Origin: Circinella minor
Lineage: Eukaryota > Mucoromycota > Mucoromycetes > Mucorales > Lichtheimiaceae
Direction: 5' to 3'
Length of the DNA: 17,510 nt
Assembly: GCA_016758965.1 (NCBI GenBank)
Contig: JAEPRB010000490.1
Location: 1-17,510, forward strand
The position numbers were made by a program, and so were the translations under genes. Positions 1 to 9,707 of the stretch are shown here, piece by piece. The notes beneath the pieces were generated by a model. That model did not search any database and was not told the DNA's origin. It saw only the letters and a program-made list of their open reading frames with translations. Each line of letters opens with the position of its first letter. Position 1 is the stretch's first letter.

Positions 1-299
1 AGAAGACGATTATTTGGCAACTGTTATAAGGATGAGAGGATGGAAGCAATATATAAATGAATCTTAGAATTAGTTGAATTATAAGGAATAATGAGAAATA
101 TGATAATAAAAATATAAAATAACTTATCATTATTATCTATAACAAATGTTGTTGCATGAACGGGATATTATGTGATATCAGTAATACAAAATGGTATGAC
201 GACTAGGAATTAACATTTCGGGAATTAGGTCAAATAATGAGTATAGATCCAAAAGTTTTAATGGATCTCGCAAATGAAGCAACTATTTTATCCAATACT
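1..299. other. AT-rich flank, possibly unrecognisable 3' remains of the tnp2 element
   Basis: No open frame of note on either strand and no recognisable motif. The position suggests either the degraded C-terminal coding part of the tnp2 transposase or unrelated flanking DNA; the sequence does not let me choose. Confidence 0.3.
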
Positions 300-369
300 T
301 ATAACTTTATTATTCCTTCAATGAACTAAAATTATTACTCTCTCTTTCAATGCTGTATTTTGATATCTT

Positions 370-540
370 TTGAAACAACTTTTTTTTTGAAAAAAAAAAA
401 AAAAAAAACCAAACACCTTGCGGATAGAACGGATAGTCGGATCGGATACCATACCTATCTGCATCCGTATCCGCTCTTTCAGATGTGGATGCGGATCAGA
501 TGAGCGGATAGCGGATGAGATGAAGAACCCTAGGCAGGCA
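370..540. repeat. GGAT-rich self-complementary island with oligo-T/oligo-A tract, inserted in the tnp2 relic
   Basis: Between the tnp2 motif FVDAC (about 532-562) and the weak tnp2-like residues that resume near 375 lies GC-richer sequence made of repeated GGAT/ATCC words. Its inverted segments include 462-476 (CATCCGTATCCGCTC) against 502-517 (GAGCGGATAGCGGATG), which could form an imperfect hairpin. A T8-G-A19-type tract borders it on the left. Composition and the break in transposase homology indicate an insertion. I found no convincing target duplication and cannot name the family. Confidence 0.5.
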
Positions 541-2050
541 TCAACAAATTTCATCCAATTATTCAAATGGGCAGGGGAAGTTTATTTTTGAGCACAAATG
601 GAGAATATACTAGACACCATGCTTTCCAGTCAGCAGCTGTTATGAATCCAAACTTGCGTTCAATTTTTCAATTGAAAGATGGGACGCCAGGTGGCAATAC
701 GATACCATCCGCCAATTCTTGCATGTCGGATCCATCAGCATTGGTGAGCAACCCATACTCTCTCCATATACGCACCATTCGATCAGCAGTTCTAAGAAAA
801 AGGTTATGCATGGGATCTATCAAAACGCTATGCACGGGATCAAAATATGGGAGGCGGTGAATTTGTGACTATCTTGTACCTGTTTCGTGTTCTATACGTG
901 TACGTGCTGCCTGGCTTTTTGCTTCCAACCATTGTGCTGCAGCTGATGCGTTACTTTCACGAGTTCGTAATCCATGTTCGCGATCAATAACATTTCCCGA
1001 ATAATCGAGGTTAGACGTTCCTGGAAAAACAACAAACTCTCTTGTACATTTGTGACATGCTTGGGTGCTATTGTGTGATGTGAATCCTCCTACTTTGCGA
1101 GCGGCAGGGATGTCACATGCGATGTTCAGCAAGACAGCACGGATAGCTGTACCATTGGGTTCTTGGAATGTTGGAATAGTTATACCATTGAACAAACGAA
1201 GTAGTGATTCCATAAGAGGTTCCAAATAGGAGTTGATTTCATAAGTACTTGGCTCCTTTGGTCCAGGCATAACACCAACAAGAATAACGTTTTCGATTTT
1301 GAAACGGTCAGAACGAGGTAAATTGTTACATACGAGATATATAGTGCCACATGGATAACCACTATCAAATGTTGTGAACTAATCAATATTCAATGTAAGC
1401 ATTAATGAGAATGACCATGGTGTTTCTATGAAAGGTAAACCAGTGCTGGGATCAAGGAGGTCATACCACATCATACCATCATATACATCATTGAAGAGCC
1501 CGGGCTCCATTGGACGACTTTTCCATTGTTCAATTTTTTCTTCAAAGTTATCTCGCATAAAAAGTCGCTTCAAACTGTCTTCCAAAGGATAATACGCATA
1601 TTTCTTATATAGAGTTCCACGATTATTTGTTGATGTTGATTTTATTAACGGTGTATCACAAAGAGTACCATTCATACGTCTGCTTGGATTTGTACACCTT
1701 TCTGGACTGGGTAATGGATAAATAGTATGGCAAGTTGGACATGCACTATACATTCAAAGATCCTCAGTCAGATAATCAAGGCCAATCTACTTTTTTATAC
1801 CAGCGATCGAATGTGGAATACATTGACGAATTTCTTCACCAACAAAACTACCAATCAACACAGAAATGAAGCTAATAAGAGTGTTTGCTATACGTTCCGA
1901 TATATGGTTAATTTGGAAAAGAACGAGGAATACAAAAATATAAATTAAAGGATTTGGAAGATGATCTAGCGGACTACCAGTAGGTATGTTGATTTCATGA
2001 GCTAAATATAATATATATAATGGTAATAATTAGTAACTTGGTTTTATATA

Positions 2051-2170
2051 TTTTTTTATTTCATCCATTTTTTTATTCCATCCATTTTTTTTTATTTCAT
2101 CCATTTTTTTTATTTCATCCATTTTTTTTATTTCATCCATTTTTCTTTATTTCATCCATTTTTTTTTATT
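2051..2170. repeat. Intronic minisatellite, six copies of an about 17-20 bp unit
   Basis: Six imperfect copies of a unit built on TTTATTTCATCCATTTTT, differing mainly in T-run length; one copy has TTCCATCC instead of TTTCATCC. The array fills most of the third intron (2187-2002) of the tnp2 transposase, so that intron (186 bp) is much longer than the first (70 bp). The open frame over it encoding repeated LFHPFF is a by-product of the array. Confidence 0.85.
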
Positions 2171-2775
2171 TGATTCAATATACATACCTTTATTGTCATC
2201 AACAATCATACCATCGAACTCGATATCAATTGCCAGACGAATTTCTTCATCACTGTTAATATCATGCTCTTCATCTTCACGTGGATCAAACTGCTCGGGC
2301 AAGAGACCATCCGCTATAAATATTTAAAATGGTATGCATTATTATCATTTACTTCATTATTTTTTTTCATGTATTTCCACAATATTTTATATTATTGATA
2401 CCCGCAACAAATGTCAACTTACCATCAGTATATTCACCTTCGTCATTATAATCTTCGTCATAGCCGTCATCATAATCGGGAAAATTATTATTACTGACAT
2501 CACCATAATAATTATTATCTATATCCATTCCTGTATCACCGTCTATGTTACACGCATGTGGTTAGTTTGTACAACTTCTCAATTTTTCAGTTATTAAATA
2601 TATTATTCATACCATCACTTTCAACAGAGGGAGCACCTGTTATAGCTTCATTTATAATGGCAGCATTTTGATGTGCATAATACGTTCTTCCGCCAACAAG
2701 GAAACCTCTTCCGGGATTACGCTGTTGACACGATGGACAAAAACAAAGATATGAACGAGTATCAATATTTGACAT

Positions 2776-3236
2776 GGTGAGAATATAGTAAGTGAGAGTA
2801 GTAAGAGTGGATAGAAATAATATGAAAATGTTTTTTTTTCTTTCTGTAGTCGCTCTCTTTTTATATTAACTTTTATCATATACTTTTTATTGCTATTGTT
2901 ATTCATACAATTACTATATTTATTTTATCATCCATTACTATTATACTGCTACTTTTTCTTGGCACGTCAATGACATGAATGTATAGTAAGTATCACTTTA
3001 TTTTTGATAACAATACATTAATACAACTTTTCGATTAGTGCAGCTGTACGTCTTGGTGCCTTGGCAGTATAAATATGTAGTAAGTATTTACTTTACTATT
3101 ATTATGAGTTTGATTACAAAACACGCCTTCTTGGCAACCCCCCTTAATAGGTAATTGCTAATATCAATTTATAAAAATATACACAAGGAAAAAAATGAAT
3201 TATCATTCATGAATATTTTATTGTTATTTATTATTA
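2776..3236. other. Intergenic AT-rich region between the coiled-coil gene and the tnp2 gene
   Basis: Holds the presumed 3' end of the coiled-coil gene (an AATAAA on the minus strand just below 3230) and the upstream region of the tnp2 gene. Two related segments, 2956-3003 and 3060-3102, share CTTGGCA followed by GTA-GTAAGTAT and ACTTTA. A third TTCTTGGCA occurs at about 3128, before a run of six C. No ORF or RNA gene is supported. Confidence 0.5.
2857..2865 (-). promoter_or_regulatory. TATA-like box of the tnp2 transposase
   Basis: TATAAAAAG on the minus strand, followed by AGAG, about 82-90 nt upstream of the transposase ATG at 2775. The same TATAAAAAGAG word lies at nearly the same distance from the Merlin transposase start, which supports a promoter role. 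No initiator or transcript evidence is available. Confidence 0.4.
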
Positions 3237-3965
3237 TTATATTTCTTGGCTTCGTTCACGAAATAAATCTCTAGAATTGCACATGCTCAATTCGCGGTTG
3301 CAATTATCTAACTTTTCCTCCAACAACTTAATGATCGTTCGATGTTCGATCGTATATTCTTCGGCACATGCTTCCATCATGGCGTCATTAGCAGTTGTGT
3401 GCCAACCCTGCAACTGCTCTTCAAGTTCCTCCTTTTCCTCCATATACACCTTTCTTTTTGCTGCTGTTACAGCCTTTTCCATATCTTTTTTAAAACAAAT
3501 CTCTTCGTTTTTGTCATCAATCTGACGTTGAAGATCATTGTAGATCATTTGCTTAAGATTCTCTTGAGCAACACTAATTAAGCTCAGTTAGAATGCAGGT
3601 AAGTGCGTTATACTGTTATGATAAAAACGATGGCTTACAGTTTTTCATCAATAAAAACGCTCAACTCGGCACAAAATTTTTCTTCCTGGTGCTCTTTCTT
3701 CAAACATTCTAAAACATCAACACAATAATGCGACAACTCGTTTTGCGGCACAGCAGAAAGGACATCAAACAATGCTTTAATACTATTCAAAATATACTAG
3801 CACTCAATATAATGACAGGTAATAAAATTATTTTATAATACAATAATGATTTAGAAGAACGTACAACATTGTTTCTCGACCGTATAATTGACCTAATAAG
3901 GTGTGCAAGGCCATTCCATCATTTTCAATTGTTTGCTGTTTGGTACTCTTTTTATTAAAAGACAT
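3237..3965 (-). CDS. Hypothetical coiled-coil protein, three exons, 193 aa
   Basis: I do not recognise the family. Exon 1 is 3965-3865 (starts MSFNKKSTKQQTIENDG), exon 2 is 3782-3639 and exon 3 is 3573-3237. Donors are GTACGT and GTAAGC, acceptors end TAG, and a CTAAC branch-point-like word precedes exon 3. Lengths of 101, 144 and 337 nt keep one frame, giving 582 nt with no internal stop. The N-terminal third is mixed. The C-terminal part is long, charged and probably helical, with runs such as YMEEKEELEEQL and IIKLLEEKLDNCNREL, so a coiled coil and oligomerisation are likely. There is no signal peptide, membrane segment or catalytic motif. It lies between two minus-strand transposases, so it could be a host gene, a transposon passenger or the second protein of a neighbouring element. 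Unlike its neighbours it has no premature stops. The exon model is by eye. Confidence 0.65.
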
Positions 3966-4648
3966 TATGTTATTAAAAAAAATCAAAGTAAAGGTATCAA
4001 AAATGTTGAATAAAAAAAAGCTAATAATCGTTTATTATTATCGTTCATAAACAATCATGTAAAAATATACCTTGTGATGCGATTTTCTTCTACAATTGAT
4101 CCCCCCTTGTTCCAATAATACTTTTTTTATGTACCCCCCCCTTTAATACAGCTTAGACCCCTTAAAGCACGATCGTTTTTTCTTTCTTTCTACTAAACAC
4201 TTTTGTGTATATTTTTTTTTACTATGCATAAAAATACTTTTTTTATTACTCTTAACTTCTCCTATTTTTTATTCTTGGCTCAAATGGACCCCCTCATTAC
4301 AAATAAAAAATTATATTTTGTTTCAAAGACTATAACTAATACAGATTTACTTTCTGATGACTTTTTTGCTTTTACCGATCTACTTTTTTTAAATCTGAAA
4401 GATTCCAATTTCATTCTTTACATTTTTTTTTCAACAACTTGGACTTTTAAAATAGTTTTTATAGTTGTAGTTACCAAAGCTACTTTTTAAAAATAAAATA
4501 TACCCCCTAACATATCGTGCAGCAACTTGCATCCACTTAAGAACTTCTTATGGTTTTATTCCTTTTTGTTTATTTCATCATAAAAAGTTGGGGATATGTT
4601 TCCCCCAACTTATACTCGTACGAACCCGTTGCTTTTTTACCAACAGAT
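3966..4648. other. AT-rich intergenic region with five scattered C-runs and a hairpin
   Basis: Upstream region of the coiled-coil gene and 3' flank of the Merlin transposase. It contains C-runs at about 4099, 4134, 4157, 4285 and 4502. A perfect 9-bp stem (AAGTTGGGG, 4585-4593, with CCCCAACTT, 4603-4611) encloses a 9-nt loop just beyond the Merlin coding end. An imperfect palindrome lies at about 4027-4055. No coding gene is supported; the longest plus-strand frame (4203-4490) is an F/L/T-rich product of AT composition. Confidence 0.5.
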
Positions 4649-5773
4649 TCATAACTGTTTGCACAGTGCTTGATCTTCATTCTGAGTAATACCACGAAAA
4701 GTATGATTTTCTTCCTCATCATTATCATCAATAACTGCAATATTTGCACAAGCATTAAGGAATTTACCCCAAAGATTATCTGCATTATGACGTTGCTACA
4801 TAAACCAATTAAGATAAGGCTGGCATTTTTCTTTCTTACGAGCTGGATAGGGGACAAATCTTTTAATACCTGTTCAAGTTCCTAATAAAAAATATATTAG
4901 ATAAAATAGAAAAATACTCTATAATACTAAAATATAATATATACCTTCAATAGTGTTATTATGCATTCCATCTTCACGTACATACTCAATTGAATGATTT
5001 ATGAACTCATGCAAGTATCCTAGCCATTCCAACCGATCAGTATCATAAACTGTCCATCCATCAGAATGAAGCATTGTTTCAGGCTTAATATACTTTTGAA
5101 TTAAAGGTAGAAGTGTCTGCCTATTACGTCGCTCCACCTCAAATGCAATACATCAGCGTTTAGGTGTATTTGCTTCCACGGCACCAAAAACCCATACACC
5201 TTCAACACGAGTGCCCATTAGGTTATTTTTAGTTCGATCAAACTTACTCTCATCCATCTCAACAATAACACCTTGTCCATCAATAGGTTCCTCTATAAAT
5301 AATATATATATATATTAGTGCTTAATAATTATATACTATAAATTACCATATACTATATATTAAAAAGTTTAATATATACCTTTAAGAGAGTAAGTAATAT
5401 CTTGTTCAATTAGATCAAATAGCTCATCCCAAATTTTTTTAGCTGCCTCCCACCCTAACGTATAGTCTTGGCGCCATTCTGTTGATGTAAATCAACCTAT
5501 AATTAAACGATGAGCTACAGCAAGATAGTTATGAACCTTAAAATGGTGCTTACTAAACCAAGCATGAGTCCGGATACTTTTTTTTTGGTTACAAGTATAA
5601 CACTGAAAAGTACCATTAGCACCATGATTAAAATTAAGATGCATCTGTCGAGAACAAGTAACACATTCCATTTCATGGTAAAAAACACCTTTTTCATAAA
5701 GATAATCAACAGCAGCTGATGCAGAATAAAAGATTGGATTATCAACCTTAGGAAGTTCATAATAAATAGGCAT
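4649..5773 (-). pseudogene. Merlin (IS1595/ISXO2-like) DDE transposase, three exons, four nonsense codons
   Basis: Cut-and-paste transposase of the Merlin superfamily, the eukaryotic relatives of IS1016/IS1595. Exon 1 is 5773-5380, exon 2 is 5292-4945 and exon 3 is 4881 to about 4649; both introns are phase 1 with GTATAT donors and TAG acceptors. Exon 1 has a zinc-ribbon pattern (C37-x2-C40 and C58-x2-C61) as expected ahead of this catalytic core. Exon 2 contains EMDESKF (first D), a FEVERRNRQTLLPLIQ block, LHSDGW (second D), HEFINHSIEYV and HNNTIE (E), so the DDE triad is visible. Exon 3 adds IKRFVPYPARKK. In-frame stops are at 5492-5494, 5153-5155, 4874-4876 and 4796-4798. At least two of them sit where family pattern suggests tryptophan. 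The natural C-terminus is uncertain. Terminal inverted repeats could not be found. Confidence 0.85.
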
Positions 5774-5863
5774 AATAATGTAGTAGTTAAAAAAAGGGAG
5801 GTTTAAAAGTGAAGAAAAAAATAAAAAGTTAAAAAAAGGGGGGAATTTACCAAAATATCAGCT

Positions 5864-5872
5864 CTTTTTATA
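5864..5872 (-). promoter_or_regulatory. TATA-like box of the Merlin transposase
   Basis: TATAAAAAG on the minus strand, followed by AGC, about 91-99 nt upstream of the Merlin ATG at 5773. It matches the spacing and sequence of the box ahead of the tnp2 gene. Inference from sequence only. Confidence 0.4.
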
Positions 5873-5945
5873 CTTTTTTTTTAATAAAATTCAAACTTTT
5901 TTAATATTACTATATATAGGTTAACAGTTATAACAAATATACCCT

Positions 5946-5976
5946 AGGTCTTCTCAAGTTCGCAAATAATTTTTTT
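5946..5976 (+). repeat. Left terminal inverted repeat of the Harbinger element
   Basis: 31 nt beginning AGGTCTTCTCAAGTTCGCAA and ending in a T-run, the exact reverse complement of 9785-9815. Preceded by CCT, the presumed target-site duplication. Confidence 0.92.
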
Positions 5977-6016
5977 TAAAAAGAGGTTTTTCTTTTTATG
6001 GTAAAACTGGTTTCCC

Positions 6017-6024
6017 TATAAATA
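6017..6024 (+). promoter_or_regulatory. TATA box candidate of the Harbinger transposase
   Basis: TATAAATA followed by GAAAG, about 143 nt upstream of the ATG at 6167 and 40 nt inside the left terminal repeat. It is the only clear TATA-like word between the terminus and the gene. Confidence 0.45.
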
Positions 6025-6166
6025 GAAAGATTACTCACGTGGGGCTCACGGGATACAATGTGACTGTTGAGAGTTTTAAACTGCCCCTACACGCGAACTT
6101 ACCTTCTTCACAATATACTTTTTATTTTTGTGTTATCCTTTCTCTTTCAACTTTCCACCTTACAAA

Positions 6167-7967
6167 ATGAACAACATCAACCTTATCAGAGAAAATCCAG
6201 AAACAAATACCACCTTTTTGGTATATCAATCAAACATTGTAGCTGTTGATTTTGTTGCTAAAGAAAAACAGAAGCATAATGAACAAATACTGCGTATTCA
6301 AAAAGAGGAGGAGACATTGCTAAATCATCGTAGACAACACATCGATCTCCTGAAACAAATTTCCTTTGACGATTTAGCCAAAATAATAGGCAAGGCTGTT
6401 CTTAGACATAAACTTGTATGTAGAGATATATTTTATGAAATATTTCATGCAAGTCCTATATTCATGACAGCAGAACGAGTAGAGCGACGACAACCACGAG
6501 CATACGAATCCAGTCATTGGTGGAGCATCACCCATCCAGGATTAAGCGATTTAGCCTTGGGGCGTCAAAAGTTTAAAGCTCATTACCGTATCACCAAATA
6601 AGCGTTTGAAGCACTTGTGAATGAACTAGCTAATGACGAAGAATATGTTGGAAGTCAGGCGAGAGGTGGTGTTCCTATTGAAATACAAGTTGCTGCTGTA
6701 CTCTGGCGTTTCGCCAATTCTCACTTCGGCTTTCATTTGATGTGTGTGTTGTTAAATATTTCTGATGGCTCATTTAGCAACTTCACTGATCGATTTATCA
6801 AGGCAATGAAAAGAGTAGGTGAAAAGGAAATTATATAGCCAAAAAACGACATACAATTAGCTCGAAACATAGCACATCAGTTTAAAGCCAAAGATGGATC
6901 CGACAGTAGAAGATTAGGAAAAGTTATTGGCGCTATGGATGGAAAGTTGGTGGTTATACAAAAGCCTAGTGGGAGGGGAGATCAGTTTGTCGACAGAAAG
7001 AACAACCCATCCTTCAATCTGCTAGCTGTGTGTGATAGCACAATACGTTTCATATACGTGAAATGTGGAGACTCTGGTAAGCGTCTTTAATGGTAATGGG
7101 TATATATGTGCCTGGGAATTATATTAAAAGATAACAAGGCTGTGTAAATGATGCTCGTGCCTTTACCTCAAGTGCCTTGTATAGGAATCTTGTCGAGACG
7201 CCCAACGAAATGTGCATGGATGGTACATATATCATTGCTGGTAAGTGATTTCAATAATATTCTAGTACATATGGACAATGGACTTATGAGTGCTATTGCT
7301 ACCAGATTCCGCCTTCCCGGTGATGTCGACGGTAGTTCCTTCCTTTCCTCGTGGATCAGCAAACCATCGACAAAGAAAGTTTAATAAAATACTATCAGCA
7401 TCACGAATAGTAATTGAACATGCATTTGGTGGCTTAACAACACGTTGGCGAACACTGTGGAAGCACCTTTACATGGTCAATATTGAAAGGATGGTGCTGA
7501 CAATTATTGCATGTTGTGTCTTGCATAACATTTGTTTAAGAGTGAATGATATCGAACTTACAACAACAGACCAGGATGAAATTGTTCGTCGATATGAAGC
7601 TTTTGTGGATGATGAGCCGCGTGATGATCAAGGTCAAGCAGAAGAGTTTCGAGATCTTGAAGTTACTCTTCAATCAACCAACCGATCATCGTCTTATTCT
7701 GAATCATCAATAACAGCACCATCACGAACATCTTACCCATACCCATCCACCATAACTTTACCAAGAGTCACACAGATGGAAAATCAAATAAGACTCGAAG
7801 GCCAACGATTCCGTCGTCAACTTGTAGATGAATATATGCCAATAGAAGAGCAACCAACAACAACTACCATGACAACACCAGGTGCTACCACAACAACATC
7901 AGATAGACGAACACTTTTATCCCGAAGACGACGTGATCTTTCAAGACGAGCAACACGGCGTCTTTAA
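6167..7967 (+). pseudogene. PIF/Harbinger DDE transposase (DDE_Tnp_4 type), three exons, two nonsense codons
   Basis: Transposase that would cut and rejoin the element ends in the nucleus. Exon 1 is 6167-7076, exon 2 is 7139-7240 and exon 3 is 7306-7967. The introns of 62 and 65 bp have donors GTAAGC and GTAAGT and acceptors AAG and CAG, and both are phase 1. The ATG at 6167 begins MNNINLIREN. The N-terminus has charged helices; then come ARGGVPIEIQVAAVLWRFA (the helical region before the core), GAMDGK (first catalytic D), FVDRKNNPSFNLLAVCD, GDSGCVNDARAF, MDGTYIIADSAFP across the second splice, and SRIVIEHAFGGLTTRWRTL with LHNICL, all expected in this family. The tail is Ser/Thr/Arg-rich. In-frame stops are TAA at 6599-6601 (codon 145) and TAG at 6836-6838 (codon 224, where the family usually has W before P). 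Reading frame is otherwise preserved. Confidence 0.92.
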
Positions 7968-8261
7968 TTTAGGTAAGCTGTTACTTACTGAATATCCTTT
8001 ATTGATTTTTTTTTAAAAAATAAAAATTGATACATACTTTTTGGAGCTTGCTTTATCTTATACATTGGAAAAGCGGATTCTTAACATGATTATAAGACTG
8101 TGCCTTTTCTCTTTCTCTCCTTCCATTTTTCTTTTTATTTTTTATTTACCATATAACACTCGAGTACCGATAACTTTTTACATGAAATTCTGCAAACCAA
8201 ACTCTCAAGAATATCAAACTTTCCAATATTTTATTATTTGTCACAAGTGATTTATTGGTGT
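7968..8261. other. AT-rich spacer between the convergent Harbinger genes
   Basis: Shared 3' region of the transposase (plus) and the Myb-like gene (minus). Plus-strand AATAAA occurs at about 8018-8025, and a minus-strand AATAAA lies about 30 nt past the Myb-gene stop (around 8230). Convergent transcripts would overlap here if they read past these signals. No separate gene is supported. Confidence 0.5.
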
Positions 8262-9599
8262 CTATTCTTCAACATTTGAATTATTGTTATCGCTGTTATT
8301 ATTATTATTAGTCTCATTATTATCAGGAAGAGGAGTAGAAAGTTCGGGTCTTCTTCCTGTTTCGTATGCACGTGCAGCATAATTCAACACAGATCTGTTG
8401 ACACTCAGGAGGTCTTTTATGACAGTGATAGTTTCTTCATGCTGCTTATCTAAATGTCGGATCATAGCCGCTTGTCGAAATACACTCCGTTCCTCAGCTT
8501 GATCATATTCTCTCTTTCTTTTCGCCAACTTAGCGTCTATCTTTGTAACAAAGCCATCTAAGATGTCTTTCGTTGTTTCAGCGCTTCTAGTATCCAAGTC
8601 AGTAAGTACATTCCTGACTTGCTCAACATCCAAAACACTACGTCGGCCACGACCAATACCTATTCCAGCTGTTGTACGTGTTGATGGTGTGTTAGTAGCG
8701 ATCGAAGAAGGGGGTGGTGTTGTTGGTCCTGGTGTTGTTGGTCCTGGTGATTCTTGAGTTGATGCTGATGCTGATGCCCCTCCTCCTTCTAATTCAAGAT
8801 ATATTTGACCTGGTAAATCATAATTGATTTCTTCAGGATTGACAGCATTATCATCAGATTCGCCCTCATTGAGGTACTCGAAATAATGGGCAGTTATACG
8901 TCCTGCACCAGTAACACCCACATCCATCGTTTCATACACGAATGGTGGTATAATGGATGGATCACCTTTTACAATTTTACCAATATCATCATAATAGGCC
9001 CAATCGATTTCAGGACGTGAAGCACCTGATAAAATGACCCTATCATGGATCTTCTTATAGTTGGAGACCATTGTTTTCCATTTGCTTTTCATCTTTTCTA
9101 CTGTCAAATTGCAAAGAAAAAAATTCAGATAGCTAACTTGATCAGGATGGTCACCAGAAAACGAAGTAACTTCTTCCTTCAATTCTTCAAACAAATTAGA
9201 ATGGATTAGTTTTTTATGGTTTGAGTCCGCTGAGTCCATTATTCTATCAAAGCCTTCTGCCATGACAGACAATAATGCATTCAATGTCAAAGCCGTCCAA
9301 CGAATGTAGCCATTTTCAGCAATAGGTGCGTAGTCATCAATTAAAACTAATTGTGCATCATGTGGTTCATTGTTGTCAACTTCTGATGCAACAACTGAAT
9401 TAGCAGGAGAAGATGGTGATGGCGGTGATGCAGTGGTTGAATTAGTGGATGCAGGCGGGTTAGTTGGGGTGATAGGTGCAGGTATGGGACACGATGCACG
9501 CGAAGTTTGATTAATAACCTGAGATGGTGAATCAAAACGCATAACAGATGTTCCTGGAATTCGTGAGTTTTTGCTTGGGCGTCCTCCAAAGTTTGGCAT
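8262..9599 (-). CDS. Harbinger-encoded Myb/SANT-like DNA-binding protein, intact, 445 aa
   Basis: Second protein of the PIF/Harbinger element. In studied members of the superfamily the Myb-like protein binds the transposon ends and helps the transposase enter the nucleus; that role is inferred here. Single uninterrupted frame starting MPNFGGRPSKNSRIPGTS. Residues 1-80 are Pro/Ser/Thr-rich. Residues 99-220 carry the Myb/SANT-like domain: IRWTALTLNALL, KMKSKWKTMVSNYKKI, then a W200 and a DPSIIPPF end, as expected for the Myb_DNA-bind_3 type. Residues 270-320 are low-complexity Gly/Ala/Ser/Pro with IGRGRR, a possible nuclear localisation signal. Residues 330-415 are charged and helical, and the tail is Asn-rich. 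The stretch VSYLNFFLCNLT inside the domain looks unusually hydrophobic. The gene is convergent with the transposase and has no stops. Confidence 0.85.
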   Translation of the reverse strand: MPNFGGRPSKNSRIPGTSVMRFDSPSQVINQTSRASCPIPAPITPTNPPASTNSTTASPPSPSSPANSVVASEVDNNEPHDAQLVLIDDYAPIAENGYIRWTALTLNALLSVMAEGFDRIMDSADSNHKKLIHSNLFEELKEEVTSFSGDHPDQVSYLNFFLCNLTVEKMKSKWKTMVSNYKKIHDRVILSGASRPEIDWAYYDDIGKIVKGDPSIIPPFVYETMDVGVTGAGRITAHYFEYLNEGESDDNAVNPEEINYDLPGQIYLELEGGGASASASTQESPGPTTPGPTTPPPSSIATNTPSTRTTAGIGIGRGRRSVLDVEQVRNVLTDLDTRSAETTKDILDGFVTKIDAKLAKRKREYDQAEERSVFRQAAMIRHLDKQHEETITVIKDLLSVNRSVLNYAARAYETGRRPELSTPLPDNNETNNNNNSDNNNSNVEE

Positions 9600-9707
9600 A
9601 GTGTTATATTAGTAGCAAAGTATATGTAAGTAAAAAAGTAGTAACGATATCTCACTTGAGTTTATTGAAGTGTAGAAGCGAGAATACAAGACGCGACGAG
9701 TTTCTGT

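Larger units (their letters stand above)
300..2775 (-). pseudogene. tnp2-type (CACTA/EnSpm-like) transposase, decayed, four exons
   Basis: Cut-and-paste DNA transposase relic. Exon 1 (2775-2613) starts MSNIDTRSYLCFCPSCQQR with a cysteine-rich N-terminus. Exon 2 is 2542-2423 and exon 3 is 2313-2188 (both acidic), and exon 4 runs from 2001 down. All junctions are phase 1, with donors GTATGA, GTAAGT and GTATGT and acceptors ending TAG. Exon 4 carries a CPTC zinc-binding motif, YPLEDSLKRLF, FNDVYDGMMWYDL, a GPKEPS...INSYLEPL block, ACDIPAARKVGGF, LPYFDPV, DPMHNLFL and, after a frameshift near 575, NNWMKFVDAC. These blocks are typical of tnp2 transposases by family knowledge. In-frame stops lie at 1787-1789, 1754-1756, 1379-1381, 869-871 and 668-670. 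After FVDAC the frame is interrupted by a GGAT-rich insert; faint tnp2-like residues (ISKDI, FIEGIIKL) resume at about 375-300. No CACTA termini were found. Nonfunctional as it stands. Confidence 0.85.

Noticed and set aside
1..3000. CACTA termini for the tnp2 element
   Set aside because: No CACTA or TAGTG end motif with an inverted partner was seen; the element is only recognisable by its coding exons.
3131..4152. Similar C-rich words flanking the coiled-coil gene (about 3136 and 4134), as possible element ends
   Set aside because: They are direct, short and imperfect; other C-runs nearby show that this region has many such words.
4096..4165. G-quadruplex potential on the minus strand from three G-runs
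   Set aside because: Only three runs lie close together, with loops of about 18-26 nt; too weak to claim.
4203..4490. Open plus-strand frame of about 95 codons rich in Phe, Leu and Thr
   Set aside because: It starts at a non-ATG codon, and its composition mirrors T-runs in AT-rich DNA; no motif and no promoter are visible.
4065..5945. Terminal inverted repeats for the Merlin element
   Set aside because: Repeated AAATATACC-type words occur, but in direct orientation; no inverted pair of useful length was found by eye.
8563..8757. Plus-strand frame antisense to the Myb-like gene
   Set aside because: It is a mirror of the Gly/Pro/Thr low-complexity segment of the Myb-like protein, with no independent support.
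9085..9130. Possible unspliced intron inside the Myb-like domain (GTTAGC to GACAG on minus)
   Set aside because: The only plausible donor-acceptor pair spans 37 nt, and removing it brings a stop into frame; the uninterrupted frame is better.
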